Shown here: in pieces, positions 27,181-34,587 of the stretch
Layout of the letters: each line of letters starts with the position of its first letter
Numbering within the stretch: the stretch's first letter is position 1
DNA from: Bradyrhizobium sp. AZCC 1719
Lineage (GTDB): Bacteria > Pseudomonadota > Alphaproteobacteria > Rhizobiales > Xanthobacteraceae
Direction: 5' to 3'
DNA length: 64,000 nucleotides
Assembly: GCF_036924525.1 (NCBI RefSeq)
Contig: NZ_JAZHRU010000001.1
Span: forward strand, 897,001 to 961,000
Position numbers and translations under genes: made by a program
Notes under the pieces: generated by a model
Told to the model about the DNA's origin: nothing
What the model saw: the letters and a program-made list of their open reading frames with translations, nothing else
Databases searched by the model: none

Positions 27181-28869
27181 TCACCGCGAAGCAGTCGCGG
27201 CTGTACGGAAATAAAATGGTTCGCTCGGAAGCGAGCCATACACAAATGGCTCCTGCTGCCGACCGGTTGCGGCCATTACGTCATCGCGCACGAAGCGGAA
27301 GAGCATGGAAATCTCCAACCCCGGCTGCTTCAGCCGCTTGAGCAGCGCTTTCATGAACGGGCTATTACCGTCGTCACCGTCATGCGCCACCTGGCCAGCT
27401 TTCGCCGCATAGGCGACCATGGTCCCGCCCTCGGGCTCCACCCGTGCCAGCCCCGTTCCGAGCGAACGCGTGCTGTTGGTAAAGCGCATCTGCGGCGCAA
27501 ACGGATTGTTGCGGCACGCATCCAGCACGATGAGACGCAGTCCTCGGGCGCCTTCGATTGCCGCGCTCAGTTCGTCGATCGACACCGCTTCGAGGCGCAC
27601 GTCGCGATCGGTCTTGAACTGCGCATCAACAGGCGCGAGCCAGTTGACGCCGCCCATCTCGAGCCCGTGGCCGGCAAAATAGATTACGGCCCAATCGGAC
27701 GTCTCGGCTTCCTTCGCGAACATGCGCAGGGCGGCGAACATTTGCTCACGTGTCACGTCGCGCAGCAGCGTCACCTTGCGGAAGCCGAGCGCATTGAATT
27801 CCGCCGCCAACGCTTCCGCGTCGCGGCCGGCGTTCGTGAGCGGCATTACATTCTGATAGGCGCCATTGCCGATTACCAGCGCGATCCGATTGGTCCGCTC
27901 CCGTGCCGGCTGCGCCGGATCTTCAGGGCGCGGAGCCATGGCGCCATCCAGTTCGCGCAGAAGCTGCTCCGCCTCGCGGAACACATCGGCAGCATCGACA
28001 CTGGAGAGCGGCAGGCGGCGTACGGCGGCCAGCGCATCGCGAGCGGCCGCAAGATTGTTCGTCCGAGACGCCGCCACGCTCTTGAGGGCGAACGCTTCAG
28101 CATTGTTCGGATCGACCTTCAATAGCGCGTCCAATACTGTCAGGGCTTCCGAGTTGCGTTTCAGCGCCACCAGGCTCTTGCCGTGCAACAGGCCAATATC
28201 CGCAGCGGTCTTCGTCTGCGAATAGCCGGGCGCGCTCTTGCGCGCGCGAGCCTTCCCGACCTGGGCGAGCGCCTCTTCCGCACGGCCGATCTGCAGCAAG
28301 AAGTCAGCCTGCATGATGAAGTTGTAGGTCTCGCCGGGCTGTAGCTTGGCCGCCTGGTCCAGGTCGGCACGGCTCTCGGTAATGCGACCGCTTCGCACCA
28401 GCGCCGCGGCGCGATTGCGCAGGGTGCCGGCACGGTCGGCATCGGTACGTGCTACCGCGAGCGCCTTCGTCGCGTCTTTTACCGCGAGGTCGAACTGACC
28501 GAGTCCGCTGCGGATCACCGTCCGATTGAGCCAGGCGTCGAAATAGCCCGGATTGTCTTCAAGCGACCTGTCGCAATTCGCCAGTGCGTTCCGATAGTCG
28601 TGCCGAATGATGTAATTGTAGCAACGGTTATAGTAGGCGGTCGCACGTTCGCGCGCCGGTATGCCGCGGGTGTTGATGATCGCCATGCAGGCGGTGAGTC
28701 CCGCCTCGCCGTCGTTATTGCGGCAGGTGTTCCATAGATTTGCGCGGTTGTCGGAAGGTGCGGCCAGCGATGCCCTGGCGACAGGCAGCAGTGTGGCCAG
28801 CACGAGCAAATACGCCAGGCCAAACCTCGGTCCGCAAGCGCGCCGATACCAGGATGGAAACGAGGTCAT
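27181..28869 (-). CDS. Exported TPR protein with C-terminal caspase (peptidase C14) domain
   Basis: A 562-residue protein with a signal peptide (YLLVLATLLPVARASLA, cleavage near 37), five or so TPR-like units from about 75 to 300, and a caspase-like domain from about 326 to 556. The caspase part starts RIALVIGNGAYQNVMPLTNAGRDA and has the catalytic pair His401 (IYFAGHGLEMGG) and Cys452 (LIVLDACRNNPF). This is a bacterial orthocaspase architecture, probably periplasmic, likely Arg/Lys-specific by family habit. Its ATG overlaps the stop of the DUF3592 gene (ATGA), so the two are translated together. The target is unknown. Confidence 0.9.
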   Translation of the reverse strand: MTSFPSWYRRACGPRFGLAYLLVLATLLPVARASLAAPSDNRANLWNTCRNNDGEAGLTACMAIINTRGIPARERATAYYNRCYNYIIRHDYRNALANCDRSLEDNPGYFDAWLNRTVIRSGLGQFDLAVKDATKALAVARTDADRAGTLRNRAAALVRSGRITESRADLDQAAKLQPGETYNFIMQADFLLQIGRAEEALAQVGKARARKSAPGYSQTKTAADIGLLHGKSLVALKRNSEALTVLDALLKVDPNNAEAFALKSVAASRTNNLAAARDALAAVRRLPLSSVDAADVFREAEQLLRELDGAMAPRPEDPAQPARERTNRIALVIGNGAYQNVMPLTNAGRDAEALAAEFNALGFRKVTLLRDVTREQMFAALRMFAKEAETSDWAVIYFAGHGLEMGGVNWLAPVDAQFKTDRDVRLEAVSIDELSAAIEGARGLRLIVLDACRNNPFAPQMRFTNSTRSLGTGLARVEPEGGTMVAYAAKAGQVAHDGDDGNSPFMKALLKRLKQPGLEISMLFRFVRDDVMAATGRQQEPFVYGSLPSEPFYFRTAATASR

Positions 28870-29381
28870 GACCTCTTGAGCCCAGCGTCGTGTCTTGGCG
28901 GGCTGGCTACATCAATGACGTGCAATGGTGCGCCGAAAGCCCGCGACACCCTCTTGATCAGCACGATCATGGCCGTTGCGACGATCAGGAAGATCGACCC
29001 GATGAAAGCCAGGATGATCGGCATCAGCCAAAGGGAAAACACGCCCCGGATCGCAGCCGATTCGGGTACATCGGGATCGTAGAGAACCGAGACGGTTTGA
29101 CCGGTGCGGTAAGCCGGCGGATTGCTGCGCAGCCCGGACTGAAATTCAATGGTGCGACCGTCCCTCGTCTGGAAGCGCACGACTGGCGCAAACAGGTAGC
29201 CCTTATCCTCGCTGTCGCGCAGGCGCACCATCTCGATCACCGACCCGGGCGTTTCAAGAGCGCGTTCAATCCATGTTTTTGTTGACCAGACACTGAAGCC
29301 CGCTCCGAGCAATAGCAGCAGGCCAACCGGTATCAGGACGAACTTGGCAATACGGCTGAGAAAAACTGCAGGATCTTCCAT
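28866..29381 (-). CDS. DUF3592 membrane protein
   Basis: A 171-residue membrane protein. It has a hydrophobic segment at about 11-33, then an extracytoplasmic beta-rich domain (FAPVVRFQTRDGRTIEFQSGLRS, then YRTGQTVSVLYDPDVPESAAI), and a second segment at about 118-142. This is the DUF3592 pattern. It overlaps the caspase gene by four bases, so a functional link is likely: the two products may act at the same membrane. The actual role is unknown. Confidence 0.82.
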   Translation of the reverse strand: MEDPAVFLSRIAKFVLIPVGLLLLLGAGFSVWSTKTWIERALETPGSVIEMVRLRDSEDKGYLFAPVVRFQTRDGRTIEFQSGLRSNPPAYRTGQTVSVLYDPDVPESAAIRGVFSLWLMPIILAFIGSIFLIVATAMIVLIKRVSRAFGAPLHVIDVASPPRHDAGLKRS

Positions 29382-29542
29382 GAAAAGACGCGCGCTGCGG
29401 CAAACATTGTTGTAGGCGAGGATGTGTCTTGGCGCGGACCGAAAGGTTCAACGCGCCACGGGTGTCATGACACCAGCGGCGAGCTCAGCTCCCGAGCAAC
29501 ACTAGACAGCAATCTGCGCACAGGACCAGGTATCATATCCGC

Positions 29543-31510
29543 TCACTTCTTCCCGAACGCGCCGAGCAGTCCGCCCAACAGCTTCGATGCAATCCCACCC
29601 AGCGCGCCGAAGCCGCCGGTGGCGCCGATTACGCCGGTGATGATCGGAATCAAGGTCGCCATCGTCGAGCCTGAAACCGGCGCGGTTGTGCTTGGCGCCT
29701 GGCCGGCGATCGCTCCCAAATTGAAGGGCAAATTGAGAATGCCGGCCGACTGCAGCAGGGTAACGATACCGAGCACGCCGGCAGAAAGCTGTACGCTCGG
29801 CCGCGTCATGGCCGGCGCGAGTGGCTCGGCGGGCTTGTCCGGCTTTTCGGTGCCCGGAAGCGGCTTGCCGGTCAGCCGCTCGTAGAGCAGCGGCATCAAC
29901 ACGGTGATGAGATCGACCGGCGCCGCCGCGGCGCCAGGCTGTTGCGGCGTTACCGGCTGCGAGACGACCGGCGCCGGGACAGTGTTGACCGGTTGCGCGA
30001 GCACCGGCGCATTCGCGATCGGCGTGACCGCCGGCATCGCAACGGGCTTGCCGGTCGCAAGCACGGTAAGAAGCTGCGTGATGTCGAGTTGCTTGCCGGT
30101 AAGCGCCGACTGCAGAATCAGCGGCAGCAGCAGTTCGAGGCCTTGGCCCGGCTTGGCTGGATCGGCGGCCATCGGTTTCTCCTTCGATAGCAACATGAGA
30201 ATGAGCGGGAGCAGTTGCTGCAGGTCGAGCGCGGCAGCGCCAGCGGCGGGACCCGTCTCCGCGACCGTAACGCCGGGCTTGACGGTTTCGACCCCGAGCG
30301 AGACGCCGAGCGCTGCCGCCGTCTCCGGCCCGACCGCGCCATCGACGACCATGCCCTCGGCTTCCTGGAAACGCAGCACGGCAGCTTGCGTGTTCAATCC
30401 GAACTCGCCGTCGATCAGACCGGGATCGAAGCCCTTGGCGGCCAGCGCCGCCTGGATGCGCGCAACCACGGCCATATCCATGTTCGGCGCACCGACCTCG
30501 TAGATGACGGCCGGCGGGCTGACCTTGATCGGCGCGGCATTGTCATAGGAGATGCCAGGAATCAGGATGCCGGTGTGCCAGCCGCGGCCATGCACCGTGT
30601 CGGCCACCACGCCGTAACGCCGTCCCTTGGCCTCGATGGTGCCGCCGTTGCCGTCGCATACCGCGATGTGGCCCATCTTGCCGGGACCCGGCGGATAGCG
30701 GAGCACGATGCCGCCGACGGTCGCCGCCGCCTCCTCCACCGAAACGCGCTTGCCTAGCCGCTCGAGGTCAGCCTTCCAGGCACCGGTATAGGCATCGGCC
30801 TTGGCCGGCTGTGCCGTGTGGTCGACGCAGCCGTAAAGCGTGCCGGCTTCCTGATAGACCAGCCATGAGACGAACTCGGCGCAGTCCCACGGGCCATGCC
30901 AATGCGGATCGTCCTTCGGCACCTGGGTGTTGACGTATTGCTCGCCGATATGCGCGCGGGCGCGCTGCACCAGGCCCGCACCCGAGGGCACACCGCTCGC
31001 GGGCGGCTGGGCAACGGCTATGGCCGGCAGACCGTCGAAGAAGGCGTCGGCGCTGCCGGCCTTGTACATTTGATGGGCCTGACGCCACTGCTCCTCGGTC
31101 AGGTTATTGCCTTTGCCCGACTCGCGGCCTGCGATGGCTTTCAGCAGGGCAATGGCCTGCACGGCATCGTCGACCATCTCCTTCGTCAGGATGGCGTTCG
31201 CGTCATAGCCGGGCACGCCGAAACCGTGTCGGCCGGTCCACTTCGTTCCGGCCTCGCCGATCCGCATGCCGACATAGCTGCGCGACAACAGGTCGAAGTT
31301 CGAGGCAGCGCCGTTCACCGGCGAGGGAAAGCGCGCGATCTTGTGGCCGCCACCGATGATGCCATAGCCGGTCTGGCCGAAGCGCGCGGCGCGCGCGCTG
31401 GGATATTGTGCGCCGGGATTGTTGTAGCGGAACGAAGCGACCTCGCTGCCTGCAACGTCGTCGCGGTTATCAGCGGTTGAAGGATCGGTAGACCTGCCGA
31501 TTTGACCCAT
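29543..31510 (-). CDS. CHAP/TIGR02594-type peptidase with peptidoglycan-binding domain
   Basis: A 655-residue protein in clear parts. Residues 27-165 start FRYNNPGAQYPS and resemble phage-type structural or lysozyme-like proteins. Residues 180-320 are a CHAP-like amidase domain with Cys210 (GPWDCAEF) and His281 (GHIAVCDG). Residues 346-402 are a peptidoglycan-binding repeat (IQAALAAKGFDPGLIDGEFG). The last 250 residues are Leu- and Pro-rich segments (LLPLILMLLSKEKP, LLLPLILQSALTG, LITVLMPLLYERLTGKP) ending in a Gly-rich tail. There is no signal peptide. The start at 31510 follows GGGGGAGCGC. Role in cell-wall cutting is inferred; it may be of phage or secretion-effector origin. Confidence 0.78.
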   Translation of the reverse strand: MGQIGRSTDPSTADNRDDVAGSEVASFRYNNPGAQYPSARAARFGQTGYGIIGGGHKIARFPSPVNGAASNFDLLSRSYVGMRIGEAGTKWTGRHGFGVPGYDANAILTKEMVDDAVQAIALLKAIAGRESGKGNNLTEEQWRQAHQMYKAGSADAFFDGLPAIAVAQPPASGVPSGAGLVQRARAHIGEQYVNTQVPKDDPHWHGPWDCAEFVSWLVYQEAGTLYGCVDHTAQPAKADAYTGAWKADLERLGKRVSVEEAAATVGGIVLRYPPGPGKMGHIAVCDGNGGTIEAKGRRYGVVADTVHGRGWHTGILIPGISYDNAAPIKVSPPAVIYEVGAPNMDMAVVARIQAALAAKGFDPGLIDGEFGLNTQAAVLRFQEAEGMVVDGAVGPETAAALGVSLGVETVKPGVTVAETGPAAGAAALDLQQLLPLILMLLSKEKPMAADPAKPGQGLELLLPLILQSALTGKQLDITQLLTVLATGKPVAMPAVTPIANAPVLAQPVNTVPAPVVSQPVTPQQPGAAAAPVDLITVLMPLLYERLTGKPLPGTEKPDKPAEPLAPAMTRPSVQLSAGVLGIVTLLQSAGILNLPFNLGAIAGQAPSTTAPVSGSTMATLIPIITGVIGATGGFGALGGIASKLLGGLLGAFGKK

Positions 31511-31782
31511 TGCGCGCTCCCCCGTTTGTGTGCCTGTTGCCAGTTTCCTCTTCACCGATCGCTGCGTCCTCGGCCTCGGTTTGTTGCTCATTGGCCGGCC
31601 CAGATCTGCCCTTTCGGCATGATGATCCGATCGTCGCGGCCAGTGACAACCGGCCGGACGCGCTGTCCGTACTATCGATATTCGCTTGCGCAGCCGGAGC
31701 ATGATGGCTCACGGCGAAACGTGAAGAGCCTACATCGTTTTGCAGCCTTCACGTGTGAGCTAGCTAACAGTTGTGATGCAGG

Positions 31783-31886
31783 TCACCTGCAATTAGGTGC
31801 ATCGGCCGCCGTTCTCGCGGCTGCCGGCGCGACGGTCGGTTGCGCGCCGGCGCCGGCCCAGCATGCGGGCCATGGCACGCCATCAG
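31783..31886 (+). pseudogene. Decayed copy of the Kelch gene's 5' region
   Basis: Two blocks match the region around the Kelch gene start. Bases 31783-31805 match 36516-36538 (21 of 23), and bases from about 31822 to 31886 match 36682-36746, including the leader segment that encodes GATVGC and AQHAGHGTPS. About 127 bases present in the intact locus, including the start codon, are missing between the blocks. The sequence stops resembling Kelch after 31886. The rest of the 476-base gap (31511-31986) has no gene I can support; a 148-codon frame runs through it without a ribosome site. Confidence 0.85.
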
Positions 31887-31986
31887 CATTCGGTGACCGC
31901 GCACTCTACTCGCGCGTCACGCCTTCGCTGGCATCATCTGCGATTTAGTTGCTGTCACCGTAGTTCTGACCATGATAGCCCTTCAC

Positions 31987-32370
31987 TTAGCTGACGCGTG
32001 GCAGGGCGGCGCCCACTGCGTGGTCGATGACGTAGCGCCAGGTGCCATCTGACTGGCGGCGGACCAGTTCGGCCGAGCTGCCGGACGCCACGATGGAGCC
32101 GTCCTGGGCGCGCAGTTCCCAATCTGCGCGCAGCAGAGCGACGTCACTGTGCTGAACGCAAAAGTTATTGCGCGACGTCATTGTGCCGGATGCTTGCAGC
32201 AGGCCCTGCAACTCACCAGCGATCGCGTCGAGCCCTATCAGACTTCGCTCGCTTCCATCCACGCGCAGGACGGCATCCACCTCGTAAAGCGCGAGCAGAT
32301 TGTCTATGTTACGGCTGTTGAAGGCTTGAGCGAATGCCTCATTCATCTGGGCTGGCTCAGTCGCGGTCAT
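31987..32370 (-). CDS. NTF2-like (SnoaL-type) protein
   Basis: A 127-residue single-domain protein with the NTF2-like pattern: MNEAFAQAFNSRNIDNLLALYEVDAVLRV, then LRADWELRAQDGSIVASGSSAELVRRQ, then DGTWRYVIDHAVGA. It is probably a small ligand-binding or isomerase-like protein. It is divergent from an HxlR regulator 75 bases away, which is its likely controller. It has no close resemblance to the NTF2-like protein at 5523 beyond the fold. Confidence 0.8.
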   Translation of the reverse strand: MTATEPAQMNEAFAQAFNSRNIDNLLALYEVDAVLRVDGSERSLIGLDAIAGELQGLLQASGTMTSRNNFCVQHSDVALLRADWELRAQDGSIVASGSSAELVRRQSDGTWRYVIDHAVGAALPRVS

Positions 32371-32445
32371 GTCTCATCTCCTCGTTGTTGGGAGAAGGAA
32401 AGAAACACACCCCTTCAGTGCTAACCAAACGGGAAGGAAGCTGCA

Positions 32446-32790
32446 TTGTCATCTGCTGCGCTACGATTAGAACTCGACAATCCGCAACCGCGTCGCCCGG
32501 CAGATTGCCCGGTCGAGGATTGGCTGGCCTTCCTGGGCCACCGGTGGAACGCGCTTGTGCTCTGGCACCTGAAGGACGGTCCGAAACGGCACGGAGAGCT
32601 GGCCGAGCTTCTACCGGGCGTATCTCCGAAGGTGCTTTCCGAGCGTCTGGATGGGCTTGAAAATCGAGGCTTGGTGCTGCGCTCCCCAACCGTTGCATTC
32701 CCACGGCGCGTGACCTACTCGCTCTCGCTCAAGGGCACCGAGCTCCTAAGCATCCTCGATCGGCTTGAGCTTTGGTCACGCCGGGGATGA
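32446..32790 (+). CDS. HxlR-family transcriptional regulator
   Basis: A 114-residue winged-helix protein: CPVEDWLAFLGHRWNALVLWHLKDGPKRHGEL, GVSPKVLSERLDGLENRGLVLR, and RVTYSLSLKGTELLSILDRLELW are the standard HxlR blocks, including the N-terminal Cys often used for redox or electrophile sensing. The start is TTG at 32446 with GGGAAGGAAG upstream. It is divergent from the NTF2-like gene and probably regulates it and itself. Confidence 0.88.
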   Translation: MSSAALRLELDNPQPRRPADCPVEDWLAFLGHRWNALVLWHLKDGPKRHGELAELLPGVSPKVLSERLDGLENRGLVLRSPTVAFPRRVTYSLSLKGTELLSILDRLELWSRRG

Positions 32791-32851
32791 TCGAGCGGCT
32801 GCTTGCTCGCATGACCAGACAAGCTGACGGCATTAGCGTAGAATCGTGATC

Positions 32852-32951
32852 GCCGGCACATCAGAAGCCCGCTCTCACGCCTCCCGATACCAGCTCGCGA
32901 GCTGCCAGCTTGCCGCCGGCCGCTGCGACCCGGGTCCGGGAGATGATGGGC
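32852..32951 (-). pseudogene. Decayed copy of the 3' end of the solute-binding-protein gene
   Basis: Bases 32871-32907 are identical to 34584-34620, the last codons and stop of the intact solute-binding-protein gene. Similarity continues to about 32951, but 35 bases present in the intact gene are missing in the middle. The copy has the same orientation as the intact gene and no start or body. It sits at the tail of the membrane protein gene at 32977. Confidence 0.9.
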
Positions 32952-32976
32952 TTCTATTACGAGTGCACTCGTACGC

Positions 32977-33693
32977 TCAACTAGCCATCGCCATCGCCCC
33001 GAGCACACGAGGGGCAGACCTGAGCTTGGTCATGATCACAACGTGGACCAGGAGATCGACAGGAACCAGCATCGCGGGCACGAAGATCCAGGGCAACGTC
33101 CCCATGACGAGCGTGCCCGGCCCTTCCGTGAACACGCGGAATGGTGTGCCGGGGACTGACAGCATCGCAAGAGTGAGAGCGGTAAGCAGATCGAGCAGTC
33201 CGAACGCGTTCCAGGCGCCGAGCCATAGCTTCGGCATTTTGACCCCAAGTACCAGCAACGGCACGAGCAAGAGCGCTATGGCGCCCGTAATGATGTCGCC
33301 AATAGCGGCGACCGGCGCGAACGGCGCCGATAGCCGCCCGTCGAAATAGAGAAGCAAGAAGAACACGCCGGCGACACGGCCGGCATGCACCGCCACCAGG
33401 GCTGGCATTGGAACCGACAGCAATGCGTCGCGCGCCTGCGGGATCAGCACCCAGGCTCCAAACAGGATCGCAAGAAAAAGGGTGAATGGCACGAGGTTGA
33501 CCGGAAACGGGCCAAGAGCCCCGGGCGAGAGGACTCCCAGTCCATAGACTGCGACGACGGCTGCGAGCCACGCCGCCGTCGCAGCAAAAAGGGCAATCTT
33601 GGTTGCTCCGCGAAGGAACGCAGGGCCAATCAACAGACCCGCCTGAGCCGCGCAATACGCGGTGGCAAAAATCGCCGCGACGATATCGAGCAT
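32977..33693 (-). CDS. Polytopic membrane protein of unknown function
   Basis: A 238-residue protein with about seven hydrophobic segments (for example IALFAATAAWLAAVVAVYGLG and LVPFTLFLAILFGAWVL). I do not recognise the family. The ATG at 33693 has GGGAGG six bases upstream; the frame is open further without homology-like sequence. It is divergent from a TetR gene with palindromes between, so it is probably the regulated target, possibly an efflux or stress protein. Confidence 0.72.
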   Translation of the reverse strand: MLDIVAAIFATAYCAAQAGLLIGPAFLRGATKIALFAATAAWLAAVVAVYGLGVLSPGALGPFPVNLVPFTLFLAILFGAWVLIPQARDALLSVPMPALVAVHAGRVAGVFFLLLYFDGRLSAPFAPVAAIGDIITGAIALLLVPLLVLGVKMPKLWLGAWNAFGLLDLLTALTLAMLSVPGTPFRVFTEGPGTLVMGTLPWIFVPAMLVPVDLLVHVVIMTKLRSAPRVLGAMAMAS

Positions 33694-33749
33694 GATGACC
33701 TCCCGGAGCATTTGCTGCTGCGCCACAACCGAACCCGGCGTATGATAGT

Positions 33750-33804
33750 GAACATCATGTTCGGAACAACAGACAGCCCGTGACCCGCCGTTCGTTACCG
33801 AACG
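33750..33804. promoter_or_regulatory. Two palindromes in the TetR divergent gap
   Basis: GAACATCATGTTC (33750-33762, perfect around a central base) and CGTTCGTTACCGAACG (33789-33804, six-base arms) lie between the membrane protein and TetR genes. Either or both could be operators for the TetR protein. Confidence 0.6.
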
Positions 33805-33835
33805 ATCGACGGCACGAGTCCGGAAAAGGTGAGAA

Positions 33836-34423
33836 ATGGGAGAGATCGACCGGCGCGTCGCGCGCACGCGGCGAACGCTTCACGAGGCACTGATCCGGCT
33901 GATCATGCGCAAGGGCTTTGATGCCCTAACCGTGCAGGAGATCATCGACGAGGCCGATATTGGCCGCGCAACTTTCTACGCCCACTACCGCAGCAAGGAC
34001 GCTCTCCTCCGCGGCGGCTTCGAGCGGCTTCGCAGCGAGTTGAAAGCCGCACGACAAGGCGTGCGGCATGGCGGCGAGCAGGATCCGCCACTGACATTCA
34101 GCCTCGCGATGTTCGAGCATGCTTGCGCCTACCGGGATGTTTATCGTGCCATGTTGGGAGGAAAGGGCAGCAGCATCGCCGTCAACGAAATCCGCCGCGT
34201 CCTTTCCGAACTGGTGAAGGAGGAATTGACGACGATCGGCGACGATGGTGCGGTGCCGCGCGAACTGATGCTGCAATTCGTTGTAGGCACGTTTCTGACA
34301 ACACTGACATGGTGCCTCGAGAAGCGGCCGAAACTGGCGCCTTCCGAGGCGAACGCCATTTTCCGTCATCTGGCGATGCAAGGCATTGGGCGGGCCATCG
34401 TCTCGGACGGCCGCCAACGGTAG
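33836..34423 (+). CDS. TetR/AcrR-family regulator
   Basis: A 195-residue regulator with the helix-turn-helix at about residues 10-55 (LHEALIRLIMRKGFDALTVQEIIDEADIGRATFYAHYRSKDALL) and a C-terminal domain of the TetR_C type (FVVGTFLTTLTWCLEK). AAAAGGTGAGAA precedes the ATG. It is divergent from the membrane protein gene at 32977 and probably represses it. The ligand is unknown. Confidence 0.88.
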   Translation: MGEIDRRVARTRRTLHEALIRLIMRKGFDALTVQEIIDEADIGRATFYAHYRSKDALLRGGFERLRSELKAARQGVRHGGEQDPPLTFSLAMFEHACAYRDVYRAMLGGKGSSIAVNEIRRVLSELVKEELTTIGDDGAVPRELMLQFVVGTFLTTLTWCLEKRPKLAPSEANAIFRHLAMQGIGRAIVSDGRQR

Positions 34424-34587
34424 AATCCATGCCTTGCGGTTGCGACCTCCCGCACTGTCACAGAAATTATCTGTGTCTCATTCCAGGGGTGCAGTCCAGT
34501 GCTGACCGTAATTCCTGCCTTTGCTGGCATCACCTGCGATTTAGGAGCACAGTAATTGTCTACACCGGCACATCCGATGTTCCGCTC

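Noticed and set aside
26918..27214. A 98-codon plus-strand frame between gdh and the caspase gene
   Set aside because: There is no ribosome site or motif; it runs into the caspase gene and lies over a small inverted repeat.
31502..31948. A 148-codon plus-strand frame ending near the Kelch fragment
   Set aside because: It starts inside the divergent peptidase gene, has no ribosome site, and its only recognisable part is the decayed Kelch leader.
34459..34475. CACAGA...TCTGTG palindrome after the second TetR gene
   Set aside because: The arms are only six bases long with no T-run, so it is too weak to call a terminator or operator.
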